Positions 50,610 through 59,262 of a DNA stretch of 64,000 nucleotides are shown here, one piece after another. Every line of letters starts with the position of its first letter. Position 1 is the first letter of the stretch. Below the pieces are notes generated by a model. The model did not search any database, was not told the origin of the DNA, and saw nothing but the letters and a program-made list of their open reading frames with translations. Position numbers and translations under genes: made by a program. The DNA comes from Streptomyces sp. R41 (GTDB lineage: Bacteria; Actinomycetota; Actinomycetes; Streptomycetales; Streptomycetaceae), in assembly GCF_041053055.1 (NCBI RefSeq), contig NZ_CP163443.1, positions 3,472,001 to 3,536,000 of the forward strand, in the 5' to 3' direction.

Positions 50610-52091
50610 GTGTCCTCCCTCTTCCCGGCCCTGGCGGGCGGTTCGGTCGCGGAGCGGTCCGCGCTGCGTTTCGGTGATCGGTCCCTGACGTACGCGGAGC
50701 TCGCCGCATCGGCGGGTGAACTGGCCGGGCGGCTCGGCGGTGCCGGGAGGGTCGCCGTATGGGCGACACCGACCCTGGAGACAGCCGTCGGTGTCGTGGC
50801 CGCCCTCCTCGCCGGGGTGCCGGCGGTACCGCTCAACCCGAAGTCGGGCGAGGGCGAGCTCGGGCACATTCTCGGCGACAGTGCGCCGTCGATGGTGCTC
50901 GCCGGTTCGGGCGACGAACTGCCGGAGGCCGTACGGGCGTTGCAGCGGATCGACATCCAGACGCACATCCCTGGAACGGCCGTACCGCCCGCCGAGGCGG
51001 ACCCCGCCGCCCCCGCCCTCATCATCTACACCTCCGGCACCACCGGCCCGCCCAAGGGCGCCGTCCTCCCGCGTCGCTCCATCGCCTCGACCCTGGACGC
51101 GCTGGCCGACGCCTGGCAGTGGACGGGCGACGACGTGCTCGTGCACGGACTGCCGCTGTTCCATGTGCACGGGCTGATCCTCGGCATTCTGGGGCCGCTG
51201 CGGCGCGGCGGGTCAGTACGGCATCTGGGGCGGTTCAGCGCGGAGGGCGTCGCGCGGGAGCTGAACGACGGCGCGACGATGCTGTTCGGGGTGCCGACGA
51301 TGTACCACCGGCTCGCCGAGGCGCTCGCCGAGGACGTGGAGCTGGCCAAGGCGCTCGGCCGGGCGCGGCTCCTCGTGTCGGGTTCCGCCGCGCTGCCCGT
51401 GCACGACCACGAGCGGATCACGGCCGCGACCGGGAGCCGGGTCGTCGAGCGGTACGGCATGACCGAGACTCTGATGATCACGAGCGTCCGGGTGGACGGT
51501 GCGGCGCGCCCCGGCACCGTCGGGATGCCGCTGTCCGGCGTCGACCTGCGGCTCGTCGAGGAGGACGGATCGACGATCGCCGGGTACGACACCGATGGCA
51601 CCCCCACGGGCGCGTACGACGGCGAGAGCGTCGGCGAGATCCAGGTCCGCGGGCCGAACCTCTTCACCGAGTATCTGAACCGGCCCGACGCCACCGCCGC
51701 CGCGTTCACCGAGGACGGCTGGTTCCGCACCGGCGACATGGCGGTCCTCGACCCCGACGGCTCGGTACGCATCGTCGGCCGCAAGGCCACCGACCTGATC
51801 AAGAGCGGCGGCTACAAGATCGGCGCCGGGGAGATCGAGAACGCGCTGCTCGAGCATCCGGCGGTACGCGAGGCCGCCGTCACCGGTGAGCCCGACGACG
51901 ATCTGGGCGAGCGGATCGTGGCCTGGATCGTCCCCGCGGACCCCCAATCACCGCCACCAGAAGCGGAGTTGGCCGACCACGTGGCCCGCCGCCTCGCCCC
52001 GCACAAGCGGCCACGCACCGTGCGCTTCCTCGAGTCCCTGCCCCGCAACGACATGGGCAAGATCCTGAAGCGGGCGCTGCCGCGTGACTGA
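50610..52091 (+). CDS. matB: malonyl-CoA synthetase MatB
   Basis: 493 residues. ATP-dependent activation of malonate (and methylmalonate) to the CoA thioester, feeding fatty-acid and polyketide synthesis. ANL-family motifs: IIYTSGTTGPPKGA (P-loop, about 145-158), FGVPTMYH, ERYGMTETLM, GWFRTGDMAV and VGRKATDLIKSGGYKIGAGE, ending LPRNDMGKILKRAL with the catalytic Lys. From memory the sequence is nearly colinear with characterised S. coelicolor MatB (SCO2444), including the start MSSLFPAL. It overlaps the following carboxyltransferase gene by 8 bp, so both act on malonate metabolism. Confidence 0.93.
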   Translation: MSSLFPALAGGSVAERSALRFGDRSLTYAELAASAGELAGRLGGAGRVAVWATPTLETAVGVVAALLAGVPAVPLNPKSGEGELGHILGDSAPSMVLAGSGDELPEAVRALQRIDIQTHIPGTAVPPAEADPAAPALIIYTSGTTGPPKGAVLPRRSIASTLDALADAWQWTGDDVLVHGLPLFHVHGLILGILGPLRRGGSVRHLGRFSAEGVARELNDGATMLFGVPTMYHRLAEALAEDVELAKALGRARLLVSGSAALPVHDHERITAATGSRVVERYGMTETLMITSVRVDGAARPGTVGMPLSGVDLRLVEEDGSTIAGYDTDGTPTGAYDGESVGEIQVRGPNLFTEYLNRPDATAAAFTEDGWFRTGDMAVLDPDGSVRIVGRKATDLIKSGGYKIGAGEIENALLEHPAVREAAVTGEPDDDLGERIVAWIVPADPQSPPPEAELADHVARRLAPHKRPRTVRFLESLPRNDMGKILKRALPRD

Positions 52092-53424
52092 GCGGTTCTC
52101 GGCGCGCGAGACCATCGCCCTGGTCGCCGACACCTTCACAGAACTCCCGTCCCCCATAAGGAAGTTCCAGCCCAATGGCCCACTCTCCTGGCAGGGGTAC
52201 GACGACTCGCGCGCCCGCGCCGCCGCCCGTACCGGCGAGGAGGAGTCCGTCGTCTGCGGCACCGCGGCCATCGGCGACACCCCCGCCGTGCTGATCGCCT
52301 TCGAGTTCGGCTTCCTCGGCGGCTCGCTCGGCGAGCGCACCGGCGACCGCCTCCAGGCGGCGTACACCCACGCTCGCGAGCACCGTCTCCCCGTCGTCTC
52401 GTTCGTCGCCACGGGCGGCAGCCGGATGCAGGAGGGCATGCTCGCGCTCAGCCAACTCCAGCGCGTGGCCCATCAGTCGGCTCTCAACCGCGAGGCCGGG
52501 CTCGCCCAGATCGCCGTGCTGCGGGACCCGACGACGGGCGGCGGCTGGGCCACGCTGGGCGCGGGCGCCGATGTGACCCTGGCGCTGCCCGGCGTCCAGG
52601 TGGGCTTCGCGGGCTCCCGGGTCCGCCCGCCCGACGCGGACCCGGCGGCGTACACGGCTCAGGCCCAGCTGGCGGCGGGGGCGGTGGACGCCGTCGTACG
52701 ACCGGAGGAGCTGCGGGGCACGCTCACGCTGTGGCTGGGCCTGCTCACCAGGCCGTCGGCCGAGGCCGCGCCCGCCCCGCCCGCCCTGGGCGCACTCGAC
52801 CTCCCCGCCAGCGGCTGGGACGCCGTCCGGCGCGCCCGCTCCCCCGAACGCCCTCGCGCCGAGGCCTACTTGGACGCGTACTTCACACGCCGGGCAGCCA
52901 TCAGCGGAGACCGCTGCGGCGGCACGGACGACGGCATGCTGTGCGGCTTCGGTCTCGCGCGGGACGGGCGGCCCCTCGCCTACGCCGCCCAGTGCGGGAC
53001 CGCGACCCGGCCCGCCGGCTACCGCACCGCCGCCCGGCTGATCCGGCTCGCGGGCCGACTCGGCATCCCCGTACTGACGTTGGTGGACACGCCGGGAGCC
53101 GCCAACGACGCCGACGCGGAGCGGCAGGGCGCCGGCGCGGCGATCGCGGACCTGTTCGCCGCGGTGGCCACCGCCCGTACGCCCGTCACCACGCTGGTGA
53201 TCGGCGAGGGCGGCTCGGGCGGCGCGCTCGCGCTGGCCGCTCTGGGCAACACCTGGGCCACGCCCGACAGTTATTTCTCGGTCATCGCCCCGGAGCTCGC
53301 GGCCGCGATCCTGAAGCGGTCCCCTGAAGAGGTCGAAGCGACGGCCGACCAACTCCGCATCCGTCCCCAGGACTTGCTGGACCTGGGGGTGATCCGGGGC
53401 ATCACGGAGAACACCGGGAAGTGA
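52084..53424 (+). CDS. fused carboxyltransferase (AccD/AccA- or MdcDE-like)
   Basis: 446 residues with two crotonase-fold halves. The first half resembles beta-type carboxyltransferase (VCGTAAIGDTPAVLIAFEFG, VSFVATGGSRMQEGMLALSQ), the second alpha-type (GIPVLTLVDTPGAANDADAE, LVIGEGGSGGALALAALGNT, YFSVIAPELAAAILKRSPEE). It is shorter than separate AccD plus AccA. There is no zinc ribbon at the N-terminus. Candidate activities: decarboxylation of malonyl thioesters (as malonate decarboxylase MdcDE) or carboxylation in reverse. Coupling to matB by an 8-bp overlap suggests use or control of malonyl-CoA. The GTG start at 52084 is used. Confidence 0.82.
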   Translation: MTERFSARETIALVADTFTELPSPIRKFQPNGPLSWQGYDDSRARAAARTGEEESVVCGTAAIGDTPAVLIAFEFGFLGGSLGERTGDRLQAAYTHAREHRLPVVSFVATGGSRMQEGMLALSQLQRVAHQSALNREAGLAQIAVLRDPTTGGGWATLGAGADVTLALPGVQVGFAGSRVRPPDADPAAYTAQAQLAAGAVDAVVRPEELRGTLTLWLGLLTRPSAEAAPAPPALGALDLPASGWDAVRRARSPERPRAEAYLDAYFTRRAAISGDRCGGTDDGMLCGFGLARDGRPLAYAAQCGTATRPAGYRTAARLIRLAGRLGIPVLTLVDTPGAANDADAERQGAGAAIADLFAAVATARTPVTTLVIGEGGSGGALALAALGNTWATPDSYFSVIAPELAAAILKRSPEEVEATADQLRIRPQDLLDLGVIRGITENTGK

Positions 53425-53431
53425 ACGGATC

Positions 53432-53473
53432 GGCGGCGCCGGCTCCCCCCTCCCAAGGGAAGCCGGCGCCGCC
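53432..53473. terminator. bidirectional hairpin terminator
   Basis: GGCGGCGCCGGCT (53432-53444) pairs exactly with AGCCGGCGCCGCC (53461-53473), 13 bp, loop 16 nt. It lies between convergent genes, the carboxyltransferase (ends 53424) and the subtilase (ends 53491). Confidence 0.8.
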
Positions 53474-53490
53474 CGCACGCAGGGGGCCGG

Positions 53491-56400
53491 TTACCGCACT
53501 CCCACCGCCCGGATGATCTCCTGCCGGACGGATCCGCCCTGGTCGTCACGCGCCGAGGCCCGCAGGGAGATGAACTCGGCGTCGCGCGGCACGCTCAGAG
53601 TCCCCTTCCAGGACGCCTTGCCGCCGGAGAGCGGAACCGACGGCACCTCCTTCCACGTATTCCCGTCGTCGTACGACACTTCGAGCTTCCCGCCCTCGAT
53701 GGTCCCCGTGTCCGGCGCACCCTTCACATACTCGGCGTAGATCCCCACCGGCACCCGGCTGCCGCCGCGCACATCGCCCGCGAGGTCGGTGTCGATGTCG
53801 TAGCCGAGGTTGAGGAGCGGCAGGAAGGTGAAGTGGTCCTCGGGGGTGGCCGCCGATCGGACGGTCCACTCGGAGTGGCCCTTCGTGGACAGCTTCCAGC
53901 GGTCAGCGTCCAGGGTCGTGTCCGTGACGACCTTGTACGTGTGCTCGTCGGCGGGCGCGTCCCAGACGTACGCGCCGGAGCTCATCCGCCGGTCGACCAG
54001 CGAACCGTCCTGGTACACCTCCGTGAACTGGGTCATCCCGGTGTCGTCGCTCCACACGTCGCCGAAGCCCGTGTGGTCGGGCCCGGAGTCGCCCCAGCCA
54101 GGCGTGTTGAACTGGATCTGGTTGCCCGCGCGCTGCTGGCCCCAGCCGAGTCCGGTGCCGAGCCAGGGGTGCCAGACGGGCTTGAACCAGTCGAGGGTCG
54201 AGTGCGTGCCGCCCCGGTAGGTGATCAGTCCGCTGCGTTCCTCCAGTGTGCCCGGCCCGACGGCGACGGACTCGTGCCACAACTGCCCGGCACCTGTGGA
54301 GACATAGTCGGTCCGCTCGGCCGGGTAGTCGATCCGCTCCTGGAAGCCGATGCCGATGGGGAAGGCGTCGGTGATCGAGTAGCGGAACTCGCCGCCCGAC
54401 ACGGGCCGCGCCGCGTGGAACCTGGCGTCCAGCACGGCGAGTTCGCCCTTGCCGGGCTCGTACGTGAGGTCACCGCGCGGAATGGCTCCCGCGTGGCCCT
54501 CGGAAAGGTCGTACACGTACGGGGTGTTGCGCGTCCCGGTCATGTCGGCGCTTCTGGCCGCCCGCAGCCGTGCCGCGTCCGCCGCGCTCACCGTGGCGAT
54601 CTGCAGCGGCCGGTCCGCGTTGTCGTCCGTGCCGAACCAGGCGTTGAGCCGCCCGGCCGTGTCGTCGGTGACGAACAGGGCCTTGGCGCCCGCGTCCTGA
54701 GCGGCCTGGGCGAGAGCGGCGGGTTCGACACCGTCGGCGAGCCGGGCGAGCACGGCCTTGCCGCGCACGTCCTTGCCGGTGAAGACTCCGTCCCCGACAT
54801 CGACCAGCGGCAGCCTGCTCCGCCCCTCGATCAGCGTGCCGCCCGGCTGGACGACCGCCTCACCGATGCCGTCGACCTCCAGCAGCGGCTTGCCGAGCCG
54901 CCACACCGTCCGGTACTCGAAGCCGCCTTTGGTCACCTTCGCGGTCGGCGCGGCGAAGACGCTGTCGTACTTCACCGGCACCTGCACGGCGCCGAACAGG
55001 TCGGAGCCGCCCGCGTTCCGGTCGTACTCCATCAGCAGCTGCCTGGTCTCGGTCCGCCGGTCGACCTTCGCCTTCAGTTCTCTCAACTGCCGCCCATCCA
55101 GAGTGACTTCGCGGTCCTGGTCGAGCGTGATCTCGGGCGCCGCGAGGAAACCGAGCCCGAGCGAGTCCCGGCCGTGGCTGCCGTGCACGTCGAGGAAGGA
55201 CGTGAGGCTGTACGTCCCCGGCTTCAGGCGGAGCTTCAGGGTGCCGGAGTCACCGACCGGCGCGGGGTAGGCGTCGACGCCCTCGGCGAGCTGCTGGACG
55301 ACGAGGTCGGCGGCGGTGGCGGCGCCCTCCCGGTCCTTGACGTGCACGGTGAGCGTGTACCGCTCCTCTTCCTTGACCAGCCCGAACGTGGTGTGCGCGA
55401 CGGGGGTGCCGGCGACGGACGCGACGATCTGCCCGGAGGTGTTGCCGACGGGCGCCTTGGAGCCGTCACCCGTCACCGTCGTGGAGGCGGTGCCGTGCGC
55501 GGGCACGGTGAGCGTGGAATCGGCGAGGGTCGCGACACCCTCGGCGGCGCCCTGCACGGCCAGGCGCAACTCGACCGCGGCGTCGGATGAATTGCTGTAC
55601 GTCACCGTCCTCGTGACAGGCTTGTTCGTGTCGTACGGCCAGCTGTAGAAGCCGAGGTCGGCACTGCCCGTGGCGGTCACGGCAGCGTCGACGGCATCGG
55701 GCACGCTCAACCGTCCCGAGCCCAACACATAGGCGGACGCGTCGAGTTGCTTCGACGTCGACATCAGCGCGTCCTTCAGCTGGGCGCCGGTCCAGTCGGG
55801 GTGCTTCTCGGCGAGCAGCGCGGCCACGCCCGCGACGTGCGGCGTCGCCATCGACGTACCGCTCATGGAGGTGTAGTAGCCGCTGCCGTCCACGAGTTGG
55901 GAACGGGCGGCGAGGATGTCGACGCCGGGTGCGGAGAGGTCGGGCTTGAGCGCGTTGTCGCCGTAGCGCGGTCCGGCGCTGGTGAAGTAGGCGGCCTGGT
56001 CCTGCGAGTCCACCGCGCCGATGGTCAGTGCGGAGTCGGCGGCGCCGGGCGAGCCGATGGAGGAGGGGGCGCCGGTGTTGCCGGCGGCTATGACGAAGAG
56101 GGCGCCGGTCTCCTCGGACAGGGTGTCGACCGCCTCGGCCATGGGATCGGTGCCGTCACTGGCCTCGGTGGAACCAAGGCTCATGGAGATCACCTTGGCG
56201 TGCACATCGCGGGCGGCCCACTCCATACCGGCGATGATCTGCGACTCGCTGCCCGAACCCTGGTCGCTGAGCACCTTGCCGACGGCGAGCGTGGCACCGG
56301 GCGCGACGCCCTTCTCCGTACCGTCGGAGGCGGCACCGCTGCCGCCGACCGTCGATGTGACATGGGTGCCGTGCCCGTTGCGGTCGGCGACCTCCTGTCC

Positions 56401-57117
56401 GTCGATGAAACTCTTGGTCTGCGAGACCCTGTCCGCCAGGTCGGGGTGGCTGGTGTCGACACCGGTGTCGAGGACGGCGACCGTGACCCCCTTCCCGGTG
56501 AGCCCGGCCTCCCAGGCCTTCGGTGTGCCGATCTGCGCGTTGGACTCGGCCATGTCGGCCTTGACGCGCCCGTCGAGCCAGACCTTGCCTATCCCCTCCT
56601 GGCGGGTCATCGCCCGCCAGAACGTCCGCCCCTTGTCCGCCTCGACGGCGGCACCGCGGATGCTCGGCAGCGCGCGCGTCTTCTCCGCCCCACGCGGAGT
56701 GGCCGTGCTGCTCTTCTTCTCGTACGTCACGATCAGCGGCAGCTCGTCCGTCTTCCGGTCGGTGAGCCCCTGACGTATCAGCTCGCTCACGTCGAACAGC
56801 CGCCGGTCCAGGGTGCCCGCCCGCAGATACGGCAGCGCCTCGTCCGGTACGACGGAGACGGCGCCGTTCGCCACCTGGGTGCGCACGGCTCCGGTGGCCC
56901 CCTTGGGGCGCTCGACGGTGACCGTCTTCTTGCCGCCGGCGAGGTCGGTGACCGTCACCTTGTCGCCGGTGACGAGGGTGACGGTGCGGGCGGCGGAGGC
57001 GGCCCGGGTCGGCGAAGAGCCGGCTTCTTGCGCGCCCGCCTGCCCCATCGGCAGCAGGGCGAGCACGAGCCCGGCCGACATCAGTCCGGCCCCGCGTCTC
57101 GCTGGTCCTTTGGTCAT
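53491..57117 (-). CDS. large secreted S8 serine peptidase (subtilase)
   Basis: 1208 residues. Signal peptide RRGAGLMSAGLVLALLPMGQ...AGAQ (about 1-30), propeptide to about 195, then the subtilisin domain with Asp217 (VAVLDTGVDTSHPDL), His249 (NGHGTHV), the oxyanion Asn (FVIAAGNTGA) and Ser422 (SGTSMATPHVAG). The C-terminal 700 residues are beta-rich and include a protease-associated-like segment (GKAVLARLADGVEPAALAQA) and a final FN3-like fold. Size and layout fit Streptomyces extracellular 1100-1250-residue subtilases. The ATG at 57117 is used; the longer frame upstream is not homologous. Divergent from the HAD remnant. Confidence 0.92.
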   Translation of the reverse strand: MTKGPARRGAGLMSAGLVLALLPMGQAGAQEAGSSPTRAASAARTVTLVTGDKVTVTDLAGGKKTVTVERPKGATGAVRTQVANGAVSVVPDEALPYLRAGTLDRRLFDVSELIRQGLTDRKTDELPLIVTYEKKSSTATPRGAEKTRALPSIRGAAVEADKGRTFWRAMTRQEGIGKVWLDGRVKADMAESNAQIGTPKAWEAGLTGKGVTVAVLDTGVDTSHPDLADRVSQTKSFIDGQEVADRNGHGTHVTSTVGGSGAASDGTEKGVAPGATLAVGKVLSDQGSGSESQIIAGMEWAARDVHAKVISMSLGSTEASDGTDPMAEAVDTLSEETGALFVIAAGNTGAPSSIGSPGAADSALTIGAVDSQDQAAYFTSAGPRYGDNALKPDLSAPGVDILAARSQLVDGSGYYTSMSGTSMATPHVAGVAALLAEKHPDWTGAQLKDALMSTSKQLDASAYVLGSGRLSVPDAVDAAVTATGSADLGFYSWPYDTNKPVTRTVTYSNSSDAAVELRLAVQGAAEGVATLADSTLTVPAHGTASTTVTGDGSKAPVGNTSGQIVASVAGTPVAHTTFGLVKEEERYTLTVHVKDREGAATAADLVVQQLAEGVDAYPAPVGDSGTLKLRLKPGTYSLTSFLDVHGSHGRDSLGLGFLAAPEITLDQDREVTLDGRQLRELKAKVDRRTETRQLLMEYDRNAGGSDLFGAVQVPVKYDSVFAAPTAKVTKGGFEYRTVWRLGKPLLEVDGIGEAVVQPGGTLIEGRSRLPLVDVGDGVFTGKDVRGKAVLARLADGVEPAALAQAAQDAGAKALFVTDDTAGRLNAWFGTDDNADRPLQIATVSAADAARLRAARSADMTGTRNTPYVYDLSEGHAGAIPRGDLTYEPGKGELAVLDARFHAARPVSGGEFRYSITDAFPIGIGFQERIDYPAERTDYVSTGAGQLWHESVAVGPGTLEERSGLITYRGGTHSTLDWFKPVWHPWLGTGLGWGQQRAGNQIQFNTPGWGDSGPDHTGFGDVWSDDTGMTQFTEVYQDGSLVDRRMSSGAYVWDAPADEHTYKVVTDTTLDADRWKLSTKGHSEWTVRSAATPEDHFTFLPLLNLGYDIDTDLAGDVRGGSRVPVGIYAEYVKGAPDTGTIEGGKLEVSYDDGNTWKEVPSVPLSGGKASWKGTLSVPRDAEFISLRASARDDQGGSVRQEIIRAVGVR

Positions 57118-57150
57118 GTGTGCCCTCTCTTCGTCGACGCCCGGGCTGCT

Positions 57151-58061
57151 GTGTCGCTGCGCTGCGAAGAGTGTCGGGGGGCTTGTGTTGCGGGGGAGTC
57201 GACGGGAGCTGGCGGGAAGGCGCCCTGGCGGCTTCCCGCCAGGACAGGCGGGTACGAGCCACAGAAACCGGGACAGCCCACGCCGCCGCAGCCCCCGCCG
57301 CCCGACCCGGCGAGGAACCGCCGGAAGCGCAGGGCGGAGGCGAAACAGCGGTCCCTGACCGCCGTCCTGCAGGGCGCCGAGTGCGTACTCCTGGGCTTCG
57401 ACGGCGTGCTGACGCCGCTGTGGGACGGAGTGGGGCCCGACAGGGCCGCTCACGAGCTCGCCGCCCTCCTCGTGGAACTGCGGAATCCCGAGGAGGCCCT
57501 GAGCGGCGAGCCCCTGCTGACGGACTGCGCGTCCTCGGAGCTCGTGGAGGGATACACCAACCCTCTCGACCTGCTGCGCGCGTTCTCGCACCACCGGCTG
57601 GGCGACCCTCTGCGCCGGGAACTCCACCGGATCGAGGCAAGGGCCGTCCCTTCGGCAGGGCCCATCACTTGCGCGGACACCCTCGTCCGCACCCTCGCCG
57701 CCACCGGCCGGGCCCCGCCGTCGTCGCCGACACCTCACCCCGCGCTGTCATGTCCTATCTGCAGTCCCGGGGACTGACCAACGCCGTGACCGGCGGAATC
57801 CACGCGCGTTGCGACGACCTCACCCTGCTCATGCCGAACCCCGGCTGCCTCCACCGCGCCCTGAACGAGCTGGGCGTGGCCGCCTCGGAAGCCGTACTCA
57901 TCGGATCCACCGTCGCCGAACTGAGCGCCGCGCAGGCCATCCAACTCCCCTTCGTCGGCTACGCCCGCAACGAAACGATCGAGCGGCGTCTGATCCGCGC
58001 GGGCTGCGAACAGACCGTCACTACCCTGGAGCCGGTGCTCACAGCCTTCCGTACCGACTGA
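57151..58061 (+). pseudogene. HAD-family hydrolase, split by a frameshift
   Basis: The N-terminal part (ECVLLGFDGVLTPLWDGV, with HAD motif I D-G-V) is in one frame and stops near 57777. The C-terminal part (VVADTSPRAVMSYLQSRGLT, then LMPNPGCLHRALNELGV and VLIGSTVAEL with motifs II-IV) is in another frame ending at 58061. The switch is in the G/C run CGGGCCCCGCC at 57709-57719, where one base appears missing. Either the gene is dead or the assembly has an error. The start is uncertain; GTG at 57151 is the only early candidate in frame, with a proline-rich leader. Upstream of mbl on the same strand. Confidence 0.7.
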
Positions 58062-58199
58062 GTCCGCCGGAGACCACCCATCCAGCGGCACCCCACCCGG
58101 CCCCTCAGGAAAGGCGCCCCCTCCCCGGTGACCGCACGATGCGAGAGAGGACCGCCGCCCGGCGAAGTCCCACGGTCCGCGCTCTCGGGAGGAACTGCC

Positions 58200-59237
58200 A
58201 TGACCGTCAGTCTGGAGCAGCTGCGCCGCTGTCACTTCGCCGTCGACCTGGGCGCGGCACGGACCCGTGTGTACGTGAAGGGCGCGGGTCTGGTCGTCGA
58301 CCAGCCGAGCGTCGCCGCGATCAACACGAAGACCGGCGCGCTGATCGCGGTCGGCGAGTTCGCCGAGAAGATGACGGGCCGTACGCCCGACTACATCCGT
58401 GTCGTCCGGCCGGTGACCGGCGGCACCGTCGTCGACATCGAGATGGCCCAGCGCATGCTGCGCCATCTGCTCGGCGACAAGGTGCGCCGCACGCTGCGCC
58501 GCAAGCCGCGGCTGCGGGCCGCTGCCTGCACCCCGCACGACGCCGACCCGCTGGCGCAGCGCGCCGCGATCGAGACGCTGGTGGGGCTGGGGGCGCGGCG
58601 GGTCGAGCTGGTCGACACGCTGATCGCCGCCGCGGTCGGGTGCGGTCTGCCCGTGGAGCGGCCCGAAGCCACCATGGTCATGGTGTGCGGGGCCGCCGCG
58701 ACCCAACTCGCCGTGCTGTCGCTGGGCTCGATCGTCACCGCCGAGCGCATCCCGGTGGGCGGCGAGGCCGTCGACCACGCGATCGTGCAGCACCTGCGGC
58801 ATCAGCACGAGCTGATGCTGCCCAGTCAGGCCGTACGGCCCCTGCAGCTTGCCCTCTCCGGGAACGGGCTCACTCCGCACGGTCCCGCGTCGACGGAGAT
58901 CCACGGGCGGGATGTGGCGACCGGCCTGGCCCGTTCCGTGCAGGTCGACACCGCCGCCGTACGCGATGCCATCCAGACCCCGCTCACCGCGGTGCTCGAC
59001 GGGATCGGGAAGGTGCTGCGCTCGTGCCCGCCGGACCTGGTGGCCGACCTCGCGGACCGCGGGATCATGATGGTCGGCGGCAGCGCGCTGCTGCCGGGTC
59101 TCGACCAGATGCTGCGGCACGCGACAGGCATGCCGGTACACATCGCCGAGCGGCCCGACGTGTGTGCCGTGCAGGGGCTCGGCTACATGCTGGAGGGCAA
59201 GATCGAGCCGCTGGTTCTCGACCCGCTGGTGAGCTGA
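58200..59237 (+). CDS. mbl: MreB-like actin homologue Mbl
   Basis: 345 residues. Bacterial actin fold: CHFAVDLGAARTRVYVKGAG (phosphate-1 strand), VRPVTGGTVVDIEMAQRMLR, MVCGAAATQLAVLSLGS (phosphate-2), MMVGGSALLPGLDQMLRH (adenosine motif). It matches the MreB family but with changes in the phosphate loops, as in Streptomyces Mbl (SCO2451 in S. coelicolor), which works with MreB in spore-wall formation. The ATG at 58200 follows GGGAGGAACTGCC. The next gene starts 25 bp later, so the sensor gene may be co-expressed. Confidence 0.88.
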   Translation: MTVSLEQLRRCHFAVDLGAARTRVYVKGAGLVVDQPSVAAINTKTGALIAVGEFAEKMTGRTPDYIRVVRPVTGGTVVDIEMAQRMLRHLLGDKVRRTLRRKPRLRAAACTPHDADPLAQRAAIETLVGLGARRVELVDTLIAAAVGCGLPVERPEATMVMVCGAAATQLAVLSLGSIVTAERIPVGGEAVDHAIVQHLRHQHELMLPSQAVRPLQLALSGNGLTPHGPASTEIHGRDVATGLARSVQVDTAAVRDAIQTPLTAVLDGIGKVLRSCPPDLVADLADRGIMMVGGSALLPGLDQMLRHATGMPVHIAERPDVCAVQGLGYMLEGKIEPLVLDPLVS

Positions 59238-59262
59238 CGGCCCGGCGTCCCAGGGGCCTCGC

